Positions 25,192 through 34,105 of a stretch of 64,000 nucleotides of DNA are shown here, one piece after another. The stretch comes from Ferruginibacter sp. HRS2-29. Lineage in GTDB: Bacteria; Bacteroidota; Bacteroidia; Chitinophagales; Chitinophagaceae. The stretch spans positions 1 to 64,000 of the forward strand of contig NZ_RJUB01000009.1 of NCBI RefSeq assembly GCF_024343615.1. Reading direction: 5' to 3'. The position numbers were made by a program, and so were the translations under genes. The notes under the pieces were generated by a model. The model was given only the letters and a program-made list of their open reading frames with translations. It was not told the origin of the DNA and searched no databases. The first letter of the stretch is position 1; each line of letters opens with the position of its first letter.

Positions 25192-27141
25192 TCACTTGAT
25201 GATCACCGTTCCCAGCTGCCTCGTAAGGTCTATCTCCATCTGTTTCAAATGCTGATGCGTTTGCAGGAAAAGCATTTGCTCGTCCTGGTTAGTGGCATGC
25301 TCCAGTTCGCGTTGGTTCTCTTCGATCAGTTTTTTGATCTTGCGCAGCTTCAGGTAATTAAGGGTAGAAGTCACTTCTTCCCGGAAAAGGTCTTCGCGTG
25401 TAGGGATATGCCCTTCAAAATGCTCTTTCCATTTAGGGCTTATCTCTGTATTGGAGTCCATGATAGTGATCACCAGGTGGTTGATCGATGGGTCTTCGTG
25501 GTATAAAAAACTCTTGGCATTCGGGTTCAATCCTTCGTTGTACCAGGTTTTATAGAGTTCATAAATGTTGACGAGCTCTTTATTCTCCATCATCTTATCC
25601 AGTTCGTTTTCGGCTATCTGCGTAAAAAGATATTCCGCCACACTTTGCTCTTCGTTCCATTTTTTTACACCAAATTCCAGCAGGCTGCGTACCATGGCAC
25701 GCTCGTTCATCTCATCCCTGTTAAACAGGTTGAGCACTTCGTCCATCGGCGTTTCTTCCGGCATGCCATCGGGAATTACCAGTGCAGGCTGCTCACTGCG
25801 GAAAGAACGTTGTTCGTCTTTGGTAACTTTATCACGAATGAATTTATTGACAAGATTATTGAGCCCGCTTTCTTCGATCTTGAGTATTTCCGACACCTGC
25901 TTGATATAATCCTGCCGGCGTGTAAATTCTTCTGTCTTGGTGATCTTCGACAATGTTTCCGCAATCTGGTTCACGATCTGTGACTTTTGCGAAGAATCAT
26001 TGCCGGCATCTTTCAGCGACACTTCCAGCTGAAAGAGGATGAAATCTTTTTTATTGACCCTTACAAATTCGCGAAACGCTTCGGCGCCCACTTTATTTAC
26101 ATAACTATCCGGGTCTTCCTTATCAGGGATCAATACCAGCCTTACATTAAGGCCTTCTTCAAGCGCCAGGTCCATTCCGCGGAGCGCTGCTTTCACACCG
26201 GCGCCATCGCCATCGTAAATGATCGTGAGATTGTTGGTGTATTTTTTTATCAGCCTCAACTGGTCCGGTGTCAATGAAGTACCTCCACTCGCCACCACAT
26301 TTTCCACACCGGCCTGGTGCAGGCTCACCACATCGGTATAACCTTCTACCAGCAGGCATTCATCTGCCTTATCAATTGCCATCCTGGCAAAATAGGAGCC
26401 GTAAAGTATCTTGCTTTTTACATATATCTCATTCTCGGGCGTGTTGATATATTTCGGCGCTTTGTCATTGGTCTTGATCACCCTTGCGCCAAAACCCAGC
26501 ACTTTCCCGCTCTGGTTGTGAATCGGGAAAATGATACGTCCACGATAATTGTCCAGCATGCCGCGATCATCACGGTTTACGATCAACCCGCTTTTTTTCA
26601 GGTTTTCCGGGTTGTATTGTGCGGCCGTGGCAGCCGTTGCCAAAGACTTACCCCCGGAGAGATTATAACCTATCTGGAATTTGCGGATGATCTCTTCCCG
26701 GAAACCCCGCTCTTTGAGGTAACTCATCGCCACATCCTGTCCTTCTTCGGTATTGAAAAGGGAATCAGAAAAATATTTCTGCGCAAAACTGTTGATGATG
26801 TACAGGCTGTCGGCAGTTTGCTGCGTGAGTTTTACCTCCGGGCTTACTTCGGTTTCCTCTATTTCTACATTGTATTTATTGGCCAGCCATTTAAGCGCTT
26901 CCACATAACTGTATTTTTCCAGTTCCATGAGAAAGCCGATGCTGTTGCCGCTTTTGCCGCAGCCGAAACATTTGTAGATCTCTTTGGTAGGGGAAACGGT
27001 GAACGACGGGGATTTTTCGTTGTGAAAAGGGCAGAGGCCGAGATAATTCACCCCACGTTTCTTCAATTTTACAAACGAGCCCACAATATCGATGATATCG
27101 ATGCGGCTGAGTATCTGCTGTATGGTTTCCTGGCTGATCAA
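25192..27141 (-). CDS. dnaG: DNA primase
   Basis: 649 aa. CHC2 zinc finger: Cys37, His40, Cys58, Cys61 (LGLCPFHNEKSPSF ... YKCFGCGKSG). Catalytic core with FGARVI, LLVEGYTDVVSLHQAGVENV (TOPRIM Glu) and IYDGDGAGVKAALRG (TOPRIM DxD-like), then a long C-terminal helicase-interaction region. It primes Okazaki fragments with DnaB. The start is a TTG at 27141: an in-frame TAG lies four codons upstream and no ATG or GTG is available before the conserved ISQETIQQIL. TAGTTTTA just upstream may be the -7 box. Confidence 0.95.
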   Translation of the reverse strand: MISQETIQQILSRIDIIDIVGSFVKLKKRGVNYLGLCPFHNEKSPSFTVSPTKEIYKCFGCGKSGNSIGFLMELEKYSYVEALKWLANKYNVEIEETEVSPEVKLTQQTADSLYIINSFAQKYFSDSLFNTEEGQDVAMSYLKERGFREEIIRKFQIGYNLSGGKSLATAATAAQYNPENLKKSGLIVNRDDRGMLDNYRGRIIFPIHNQSGKVLGFGARVIKTNDKAPKYINTPENEIYVKSKILYGSYFARMAIDKADECLLVEGYTDVVSLHQAGVENVVASGGTSLTPDQLRLIKKYTNNLTIIYDGDGAGVKAALRGMDLALEEGLNVRLVLIPDKEDPDSYVNKVGAEAFREFVRVNKKDFILFQLEVSLKDAGNDSSQKSQIVNQIAETLSKITKTEEFTRRQDYIKQVSEILKIEESGLNNLVNKFIRDKVTKDEQRSFRSEQPALVIPDGMPEETPMDEVLNLFNRDEMNERAMVRSLLEFGVKKWNEEQSVAEYLFTQIAENELDKMMENKELVNIYELYKTWYNEGLNPNAKSFLYHEDPSINHLVITIMDSNTEISPKWKEHFEGHIPTREDLFREEVTSTLNYLKLRKIKKLIEENQRELEHATNQDEQMLFLQTHQHLKQMEIDLTRQLGTVIIK

Positions 27142-27157
27142 GATGTAAAACTAGTTC

Positions 27158-27270
27158 AAAAGGTTGAAAGTTCAAGGTTGAAAGTCAACTGACGATGTGA
27201 CAATACTTCAACATCCGAAAATACTTACTGACCGGGAAAACTTTCAACCTTCAACCTTCAACTTTTAACC
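27158..27270. repeat. GGTTGAAAGTT word-repeat hairpin in a divergent promoter region
   Basis: Left arm from 27158 repeats GGTTGAAAGT twice (AGGTTGAAAGTTCAAGG); right arm from 27240 repeats CTTTCAACC and CTTCAACC three times. Complementary, about 55 nt apart. It lies upstream of both dnaG and the TPR gene, not at a 3' end. Confidence 0.8.
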
Positions 27271-27333
27271 ATTTAAATATCCTGTTTTTCGGGATTTACT
27301 GATATCTTTAACGTCACAAAAAACAAAACACAC

Positions 27334-28599
27334 ATGAAGAAAATTTTTATGCTTTCGATACTGTTTGCTGTTTCGGCTCCGCTGTTTGCACAGTCACTGA
27401 AAGACATCGGTACATTGGTATTGCTTAATAAGTATGCTGATGCGAAAACAAGTGTAGACAAGTTCCTGGCAGAACCTAAAAACGAATCATCTGCCGATGC
27501 CTGGTATTACAAAGGGAGGATATACAATGCTTTGTCTTACGACACCGTTAATCCACGTATTGAAGCGATGGGATTGAAAAGTACTTCTTTCGACGCGTTC
27601 AAAAAATACCAGGTACTCGACGCAAAAGATACCAGGATGAAGGAAGAAGAAAATGCTTCTTTTCTGAATCTTTATTATGGTTTTTATGACCTTGGAGCGA
27701 CATTCTTTAATAAAAAAGATTTCGATAATTCTACCAACGCTTTCAAAAAGGCATTGGAAGTAAGGGAATATATCAACAGCAAAAAGATCACTTATAAAGA
27801 GACAAATGTTTCCGCGATTGACACATCTCTTATCCTCAACGTGGCTATCGCGGCTACGCAGGCAAAAAAAACAAGTGAAGCAGCGGCCTATTACAAAAAG
27901 ATAGTAGATGCCGGCATCGCAGGCCCGGGGTACCTGGAAGTATACCAGTTCCTGGCAGATTATTATGCAAAAGCAAACGACCAGGCCAACCTGCAACCAT
28001 TGCTTACACAGGCAAGGGCAAAATATCCCGAAAATGAATTCTGGGATGAAGTGGAATTGAATACCGTTCCAAAAAATACGGAAGACAAAACAGCTTTGTA
28101 CGCGAAATACGACGAATTACTGGCGAAAAACCCTTCCAATTACAACCTGAATTACAACTATGCGGTAGAATATTACAACAGCTTGTATGGCAATGATGGC
28201 AAGCCTAAAGATCCTGTTGCCGCAAAAGCAAAGCTGACCTCAGTGCTTACTCAGGCCATCAAATATGATAAAGGCGTGGATGCTACCGTGTTGATGACAA
28301 ACCATCTTTACAACATTGCAGCCGACCTCAGCAGTGCTGCAGTAATGGTAAAAGGCACCAAACCTGAAGATGTGAAAAAGAAGGCTGAACTTAAAAAACA
28401 GGCAAATGCGAAAATGGATGAACTGATCCCTTATGCAGAAAAAGCGCTGAAATATTACTCTGAACAACCAACCCTGAAAGGTATTCAGAAAGGTAACCAG
28501 AAGATCATCGTGGGTTACCTGATCGAGATTTATGGCATGAAAGGGGATAAGGCTAAAGTAGCGGAGTATGAGAAAGTGAAAGCAGGACTGCCGAATTAA
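27334..28599 (+). CDS. Secreted tetratricopeptide-repeat protein
   Basis: 421 aa. Signal peptide MKKIFMLSILFAVSAPLFAQ. Helical repeats of about 34 residues with TPR spacing are visible, for example ADAWYYKGRIYNALSYD, TFFNKKDFDNSTNAFKKAL, SLILNVAIAATQAKKTSEAA and LNYNYAVEYYNSLYG. The C-terminal region is Lys-rich and helical (KKKAELKKQANAKMDELIPY). Periplasmic scaffold or assembly factor by inference; no enzyme motif. A TATCTTTA at 27303-27310 is a partial -7 box. Confidence 0.85.
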   Translation: MKKIFMLSILFAVSAPLFAQSLKDIGTLVLLNKYADAKTSVDKFLAEPKNESSADAWYYKGRIYNALSYDTVNPRIEAMGLKSTSFDAFKKYQVLDAKDTRMKEEENASFLNLYYGFYDLGATFFNKKDFDNSTNAFKKALEVREYINSKKITYKETNVSAIDTSLILNVAIAATQAKKTSEAAAYYKKIVDAGIAGPGYLEVYQFLADYYAKANDQANLQPLLTQARAKYPENEFWDEVELNTVPKNTEDKTALYAKYDELLAKNPSNYNLNYNYAVEYYNSLYGNDGKPKDPVAAKAKLTSVLTQAIKYDKGVDATVLMTNHLYNIAADLSSAAVMVKGTKPEDVKKKAELKKQANAKMDELIPYAEKALKYYSEQPTLKGIQKGNQKIIVGYLIEIYGMKGDKAKVAEYEKVKAGLPN

Positions 28600-28601
28600 T
28601 T

Positions 28602-28700
28602 ACGAATGTTCAATTACGAATTACGAATGAGGCCCTTTCAATTGAAAGGGCCTCTCGTTTTTATAATTCTTAATTCTTGCTTGAGAATTCGTAATTGATT
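28602..28700. repeat. AATTACGAATT word arrays flanking a terminator
   Basis: Left: three copies of AATTACGAA(T) at 28602-28630. Right: AATTCTTAATTCTTG and GAGAATTCGTAATTG at 28664-28697, partly complementary to the left. The stop codons of both convergent genes touch the element. Confidence 0.75.
28629..28660. terminator. Strong hairpin terminator between convergent genes
   Basis: Perfect palindrome with arms GAGGCCCTTTCAA (28629-28641) and TTGAAAGGGCCTC (28642-28654), followed by TCGTTTTT on the plus strand. Confidence 0.9.
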
Positions 28701-29556
28701 ACTGTCCCATCCTCAATTCCACTCTTCCGCCTTGTCCGCCGCCAAACATATTCTGCATTTCTTTCATCGGCTTTACTTCAAAATCTTTCGGAATTTCGAA
28801 TTCTTTATCTGCTATTTCTTTGCTGATATCGATCTTACTTACTTCAACGGTCATTTTTCTTCCGCGGGGCATTTTGGCTTCGTAAGCCATTACAAAACCA
28901 TCTACTTTATCAAACCCGTTGGTAGAGCCGAACCCACCGAAACCCATGGTACCACCGGTTGAATGGAGGTTCTGCAATTTTATCTCTGGTGTATACCAGA
29001 TAGCGTTTGAATCTTTGATACCAAGGATCCTTGTAGTAACCACGTATGCTTTTTTACAGGTGTAACCGGCAATTTTTTTGGTTTCATCAGTGGTATGCAC
29101 TTCGATCTTGTTTTCGCTGGAAGCCGGCCTTGTCCTTACGGTAGCACCGCTATCCACTTTGCGGTTCTGCATCATGCTGTCCATCCTTTTGCGCATCTGC
29201 GCCTGCTCTTCGTCGGATACATAAAAACCGGTTTTGCGACCCATCATTTCCAGCAGGGTGGTAGTAACTTTGGTGTTGTTGTTGCGGATGATCGTAGAGC
29301 GCCCCATATCAGTCTTGATGATGGTTTTCACCAGGTCGTTCTTGAGATAGGTGGTCGACTTTGTTTCTCCGTCGCCAAAATTCCGGAACATCTGGCCGGG
29401 CCCGCCGGCCCCCTGGTTCTGAACATTCTGTAATTCGTCTTCTTCCGGAGCAATCACGGTAGTAGTGGTGGTAACGGTAGCCTGGGAGATCAATTTTGGC
29501 TGGGCCGCTGCCGCAAGGCTTCCCGTAACCAGGGAAAGCAGTAAAAATAATTTCAT
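28699..29556 (-). CDS. DUF4412-like secreted protein
   Basis: 285 aa. Signal peptide MKLFLLLSLVTGSLAAAAQP. A run of Thr (TVTTTTTVIAPEEDE) opens the mature part. Phrases TTYLKNDLVKTIIKTDMGRS, KIEVHTTDETKKIAGYTCKK and NAIWYTPEIKLQ match the DUF4412/GLPGLI-like beta-sheet proteins of Bacteroidota that are predicted to be periplasmic. The C-terminus is Gly- and Met-rich (NMFGGGQGGRVELRMGQ), as is the region GTMGFGGFGSTNGF. No catalytic motif. Confidence 0.75.
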   Translation of the reverse strand: MKLFLLLSLVTGSLAAAAQPKLISQATVTTTTTVIAPEEDELQNVQNQGAGGPGQMFRNFGDGETKSTTYLKNDLVKTIIKTDMGRSTIIRNNNTKVTTTLLEMMGRKTGFYVSDEEQAQMRKRMDSMMQNRKVDSGATVRTRPASSENKIEVHTTDETKKIAGYTCKKAYVVTTRILGIKDSNAIWYTPEIKLQNLHSTGGTMGFGGFGSTNGFDKVDGFVMAYEAKMPRGRKMTVEVSKIDISKEIADKEFEIPKDFEVKPMKEMQNMFGGGQGGRVELRMGQ

Positions 29557-29904
29557 TGGTCTGTTTTTAGGCTGTAAAAATAATGGGGGAAAGTCTATTT
29601 TAGAATAAATGGAAATATTTTAACATTTACGATTGCTTTCGTAAAGCGTATGCTGGTCACTGGATGCGGGTTCTTATTTTTGTAAATACATTGCTATTTT
29701 CTATACTATGTCCATAATTCGTCATTAAACCTGGAAATATCACAAAGCCATTTATAGCAGTATTTCCAGCAACCAGCATCTATTCACAACCTTTCCACAT
29801 TTTTACCCTCCCCCTGTGAATAACTCGGTATAAATACACTATAGCCTCCCTGCATCTTACCGTGAGTTAAATTATATTTGCCGTCTTACTTAAAACAGAA
29901 AATA
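29557..29904. other. 348-bp divergent intergenic region upstream of smc
   Basis: It holds a CCAGCATC-family inverted word pair: ATGCTGGTCACTGG (29650-29663) against CCAGCAACCAGCAT (29766-29779), two mismatches. It also holds a pyrimidine-rich stretch and the smc -7 box at 29873-29880. No gene supported. Confidence 0.7.
29873..29880 (+). promoter_or_regulatory. -7 box of smc, decides the start codon
   Basis: TATATTTG, a perfect TAnnTTTG. Its last three bases are an in-frame TTG that could be mistaken for a start; transcription should begin near 29886, leaving an A-rich leader of about 19 nt before the GTG at 29905. Confidence 0.6.
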
Positions 29905-32900
29905 GTGCGTTTAAAGAGTCTAGAAATCAAAGGATTTAAAAGTTTTGCCGATAAGACCGTGTTGAATTTCGACGAGGGCATCACCGGGGTTATCGGGCCG
30001 AACGGCTGCGGAAAAAGTAATATTATCGACAGTATCCGCTGGGTGATCGGGGAACATAAGATCAGTAACCTTCGTAGTGAAAACCTCGAGAGCCTCGTCT
30101 TCAATGGAAGCAAATCGCGTAGCGCCAGCGGCCTTGCCGAAGTGAGCCTCACGTTTGAAAATACCAAGAACCTGTTGCCAACGGAGTTCAATACCGTCAC
30201 CATTACCCGTAAATATTACAAAAGTGGTGAAAGCGAGTATCGCCTCAACGATGTAGCCTGCCGTTTGAAAGATATCCATAACCTGTTCATGGATACCGGT
30301 GTGAGCACCGATAGTTATGCCATCATCGAATTGGGGATGGTAGATGATATCATCAAGGATAAGGAAAACAGCCGTAGGAAAATGCTGGAACAGGCTGCGG
30401 GCATCACTATTTACAAAACACGTAAAAAGGAAGCCAAACTGAAGCTGGATGCAACGGAGCAGGATCTTGCCCGTATTGAAGATCTGTTGTTTGAGATCAA
30501 CAACCAGCTGAAAAGTCTCGAAAGCCAGGCCAGGAAAGCAGAGAAATATTTTGAAATAAAAAAGGAATATAAGGAAGTCAGCATCGAGCTGGCCAAAGCA
30601 GCCCTCGAAGGTTTTAATGTGACCTACAAGGAGCTCAATGAGCAGCAGCAGCAGGAAGTGGATAAACGTATCGAACTCGAAACGTCTATCGCCAAAGAAG
30701 ATGCGGCGCTGGAAAGTGAAAAGCTGGCTTTTGTGGAAAAGGAAAAAGCCTTGCAGCAGATGCAGCATTCTTACAACGAAATGCTGGATAAAGTGCGCAA
30801 TAAGGAAAACGAAAAGAACCTCAGCACACAACGCCTTCAATACCTGAAGGAAAGGAAAGCGAACCTGGATGATTTCCTGCAGAAAGCGGGCGGGCAACTG
30901 AAAGGGCTGGAAGAAAGCATCAGCTTTACCGGTGCCCAGATCGCTGATGAACAGGTGAAGGTGGAAGAACTGGAAGAAAAATTACAGGACCTGAAAGATG
31001 CGGTGGAAGACAAACGCCGTGTGTTCGACGATAAGCGCAGCACCATAGATACATTGCGCCGCGACAACCAGGCGATACAGCGCAACCAGTTTGATGCAGA
31101 GAAAAAAGTGGCGATCGCCGATACTTCTATCCAGAACCTGCAGCGTACCATCGCCCAGATCCAGGAAGAAAAATCGCAGCGCCAGGCACAGCTGAAAGAA
31201 CTGGAGGCAGATAAAAAAGTGAAAGAAGAAGAACTGGAACTGAAAAAGTCTGACCTCGAACAGTTACAACAACAACACGAACAAACCAAAGAACAGATAT
31301 TGCAGACGCAAAACCTCATGGAAGGGATGCGTAATAACCTTGCGGAAGAAAGCCGCAAGTTGGATGCTAAAACAAATGAGCACGATCTGCTGAAAAGCCT
31401 TGTCGACAGCATGGAAGGTTATCCTGAAAGCGTAAAATTCCTGCACAAGAACGAAGGCTGGAACCACACTGCGCCGTTGCTATCCGATATCATTTATGTA
31501 AAAGAACAGTACAGGGCAGCAGTGGAAAACGTGCTGGAGCCATACCTGAACTATTACGTTGTAAACAACCTGAAAGAGGGTTTGCAGGCCGTTCATCTGT
31601 TGGATGATAATAAAAAAGGAAAGGCCAATTTCTTCCTGCTGGATAAATTCCAGGATGCTGTGGAAACACATCAACCCGCGAATACGATTCCTGCATTGGA
31701 TGTGATAGAGATCGACGGACAATATTCAAAACTGGCGCAACACCTGCTGGGCAATGTTTTCATCGCGGAAAGCGAAGATGCATTGGAAAACAGCAATGGC
31801 GCTGTAGTATTGGAAAAGACAGGTAAATATGTAAAAGGAAAATATTCCATTACCGGCGGAAGTGTAGGATTATTTGAAGGCAAAAAGATCGGCCGTGCAA
31901 AGAACCTTGAAAAATTACAGGAAGAAATTGCGGCGCAGCATGCTATCGTAAATGGTCTGAAAGCCGATATCCAGCAACGTCATAACGAAGTGATCTCTTT
32001 CAACGAACAACTGAAAGAAAATGCCATCAAGCAGACTCAGCAGGACATCAACAACCTGACCAATCTTGTTTTCTCTTTACAAAACAAGATCGAAAACCTG
32101 CACCACCTGGAAACTACCAGCACCAACAGGGTAGAAGAGCTCAGCACACAACTGGATAATAACAGGGAAGCGATCTCTACTACCAGGGATGAGCTGGATA
32201 AATTCAATACGCAGCTGGAAGAACTTGCTGATAAATTGCAGGCGATCGAGCTGGATTACGCTTCAGCGGAACAGGAATATAATTTTGCCACCACTACTTA
32301 CAATGACAGCAACCTGCAGTTTACGAAGCAGCAGAGTAAAGTGGTATCCTTAAAACAGGAGTTGGAGTTCAAGAGCAATCAGCTTCGAGAACTGACGGTA
32401 CAGGTGGAAAGCAGCAACAGTCAACTGACAGAAGCTGCTACCAGTATTGAAGAAACAGCCGATGTGCTGAAAGAGCTGGAGTTGCTGGTGGTAACGATGT
32501 TCCAGAATAAGGATGCGGAGGAAAAGAAACTGAACGAAGCCGACCAGGAATATTATAACCTGCGTAATGCGCTTACCGAAAAGGAAAGTGAGCTGAGGCA
32601 CAAGCAGAAATCGAAAGAAGGGATCGATCATTTACTGAACGAAATAAAAGATAAATTAACTGATCTCAAATTGCAGCTTGCAGGTATGAAAGAACGCCTG
32701 AGCGTTGAGTTCAAAGTGGACCTTGATGAGATCATCGATCAGCCACGTACCGGTGATGTTGCGCTGGAAGACCTGCAGGAAAAGAACGAGCGTATGAAAA
32801 AGCGTTTGGAAAATATGGGTGAGGTAAACCCGACTGCGATCGAAGCATATACGGAAATGAAGAAACGTTACGAATTCATCCTCGAACAAAAAGATGATCT

Positions 32901-33420
32901 TGTAACGGCGAAAGACAGCCTGATGCAGACGATACAGGAAGTGGAAGCTACGGCCAATCAGCAATTCCTGGATACGTTCAACCAGACAAGGGAGAATTTC
33001 CAGAAAGTGTTCAAAGCATTGTTTACCGATGAAGATACCGCAGACATGGTGCTGGTAGATCCCGAAAACCTTGCTGAGACTGGTATCGACATTGTTGCCA
33101 AACCTAAAGGAAAACGTCCTAGCAGTATCGGCCAGCTGAGTGGGGGAGAAAAGACCCTTACCGCTACGGCATTGTTGTTTGCGATCTACCTGATCAAGCC
33201 GGCCCCGTTCTGTATCCTCGATGAGGTGGATGCGCCGCTGGATGACGCTAACGTTGGTAAGTTCACCAACATGATCAAACAGTTCAGCGAAAATTCGCAG
33301 TTCATCATTGTTACGCACAACAAACAAACCATGAGCGCTGTAGATGTGATCTACGGTGTAACGATGCAGGAGGCAGGTGTGAGTAAGCTGGTGCCGGTGG
33401 ATTTCAGGAGTTTGAATTAA
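29905..33420 (+). CDS. smc: Chromosome segregation protein SMC
   Basis: 1171 aa from the GTG at 29905 (MRLKSLEIKGFKSFADKT, the standard SMC opening). Head: Walker A GPNGCGKS at residues 31-38; ABC signature LSGGEK near 1078-1083; Walker B FCILDEVDAPLDDAN; D-loop and H-loop IIVTHNKQTM. Two long coiled coils (about 170-500 and 680-1030) flank a hinge with VLEPYLNYYVVNNLKEGLQA and KYSITGGSVGLFEGKKIGRA. It condenses and segregates the chromosome with ScpAB, which are not in this window. Confidence 0.97.
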   Translation: MRLKSLEIKGFKSFADKTVLNFDEGITGVIGPNGCGKSNIIDSIRWVIGEHKISNLRSENLESLVFNGSKSRSASGLAEVSLTFENTKNLLPTEFNTVTITRKYYKSGESEYRLNDVACRLKDIHNLFMDTGVSTDSYAIIELGMVDDIIKDKENSRRKMLEQAAGITIYKTRKKEAKLKLDATEQDLARIEDLLFEINNQLKSLESQARKAEKYFEIKKEYKEVSIELAKAALEGFNVTYKELNEQQQQEVDKRIELETSIAKEDAALESEKLAFVEKEKALQQMQHSYNEMLDKVRNKENEKNLSTQRLQYLKERKANLDDFLQKAGGQLKGLEESISFTGAQIADEQVKVEELEEKLQDLKDAVEDKRRVFDDKRSTIDTLRRDNQAIQRNQFDAEKKVAIADTSIQNLQRTIAQIQEEKSQRQAQLKELEADKKVKEEELELKKSDLEQLQQQHEQTKEQILQTQNLMEGMRNNLAEESRKLDAKTNEHDLLKSLVDSMEGYPESVKFLHKNEGWNHTAPLLSDIIYVKEQYRAAVENVLEPYLNYYVVNNLKEGLQAVHLLDDNKKGKANFFLLDKFQDAVETHQPANTIPALDVIEIDGQYSKLAQHLLGNVFIAESEDALENSNGAVVLEKTGKYVKGKYSITGGSVGLFEGKKIGRAKNLEKLQEEIAAQHAIVNGLKADIQQRHNEVISFNEQLKENAIKQTQQDINNLTNLVFSLQNKIENLHHLETTSTNRVEELSTQLDNNREAISTTRDELDKFNTQLEELADKLQAIELDYASAEQEYNFATTTYNDSNLQFTKQQSKVVSLKQELEFKSNQLRELTVQVESSNSQLTEAATSIEETADVLKELELLVVTMFQNKDAEEKKLNEADQEYYNLRNALTEKESELRHKQKSKEGIDHLLNEIKDKLTDLKLQLAGMKERLSVEFKVDLDEIIDQPRTGDVALEDLQEKNERMKKRLENMGEVNPTAIEAYTEMKKRYEFILEQKDDLVTAKDSLMQTIQEVEATANQQFLDTFNQTRENFQKVFKALFTDEDTADMVLVDPENLAETGIDIVAKPKGKRPSSIGQLSGGEKTLTATALLFAIYLIKPAPFCILDEVDAPLDDANVGKFTNMIKQFSENSQFIIVTHNKQTMSAVDVIYGVTMQEAGVSKLVPVDFRSLN

Positions 33421-33422
33421 AT

Positions 33423-33632
33423 AACACGAATTTTGCGAATTGCACGGATTACACGAATTATAAAACCCCGCATTGCGGGGTTTATTTTTGGGGCATTGTA
33501 TTTGAGTAAATTCATATGTTAGTAAACTACGCCATTAATCTTTTTGGTTCATCCATTTAATAAATGAAATTTGTGTCCGTAAAATAATTCGTGTAATTCG
33601 TGCAATTAGTAATAATTCGTGTAATAAAAAAA
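33423..33632. repeat. ATTCGTGTA-family inverted word arrays around the smc terminator
   Basis: Left array ACACGAATTTTGCGAATTGC and GGATTACACGAATTAT (33424-33461), right array AATTCGTGTAATTCGTGC and AATAATTCGTGTAAT (33586-33631) in opposite orientation. The left array starts directly after the smc stop, the right ends two bases before the next ATG. Confidence 0.85.
33462..33490 (+). terminator. Terminator of smc
   Basis: AAAACCCCGCA, TT, GCGGGGTTT followed by ATTTTTGG. Confidence 0.85.
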
Positions 33633-33633
33633 T

Positions 33634-33966
33634 ATGCTTAAAACCATCCTCCTCCTCACCACCTCCAATTTCTTCATGACCTATGCGTGGTATGGCAATA
33701 CAAAAACAAGTACCCTTCCCACCTGGAAACTCATCCTGCTTTGCTGGGGGATCGCTTTTTTTGAATATTGTTTCATGGTACCTGCCAACAGGATCGGCTT
33801 TCAGAACGGCTTCAGCGGGTTTCAACTGAAGATGACACAGGAAGTGATCACGCTGGTGGTGTTTTCCCTGTTCGCTGTATTCTGGCTGAAGGAGCCATTC
33901 CACTGGAAATACCTGGTAAGCTTCGCGTTCCTGCTGGGCGCCGTTTATTTTATGTTTAAGAAGTGA
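33634..33966 (+). CDS. DUF486 (DMT-type) small membrane protein
   Basis: 110 aa, four hydrophobic helices. The phrases FMTYAWYGN, WGIAFFEYCFMVPANRIG, FSGFQLKMTQEVITLVVFS and LKEPFHWKYLVSFAFLLGAV are characteristic of DUF486 proteins, which are related to small multidrug/DMT carriers. Full length for the family. Substrate unknown. Confidence 0.93.
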   Translation: MLKTILLLTTSNFFMTYAWYGNTKTSTLPTWKLILLCWGIAFFEYCFMVPANRIGFQNGFSGFQLKMTQEVITLVVFSLFAVFWLKEPFHWKYLVSFAFLLGAVYFMFKK

Positions 33967-33967
33967 C

Positions 33968-34105
33968 GAACCCTAAATCCCCTAAGGGGGGCTTTACCGC
34001 AGCGGAGAATAACCGCGAAAGGAGCAATGACAAAATATTTTTAGGGTTCAGTCTACGCGTAATTTTCGCTTCGGTCGAAGTCCCCTTTAGGGGATTTAGG
34101 GGTTC
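33968..34105. repeat. CCCTAAATCCCC inverted repeat between convergent genes
   Basis: Left arm GAACCCTAAATCCCCTAAGG (33968 on), right arm CCCCTTTAGGGGATTTAGGG ending GGTTC at 34105: inverted, about 90 nt apart. The right arm encodes the last residues (NP) and the stop codon of the minus-strand gene. Confidence 0.88.

Noticed and set aside
26317..27192. 291-codon plus-strand frame opposite dnaG
   Set aside because: Complete antisense overlap with conserved dnaG codons; the protein has no family features.
30837..31412. 191-codon minus frame opposite smc, rich in Ser, Cys and Phe
   Set aside because: Typical antisense of coiled-coil codons (Glu/Gln/Lys), not a gene.
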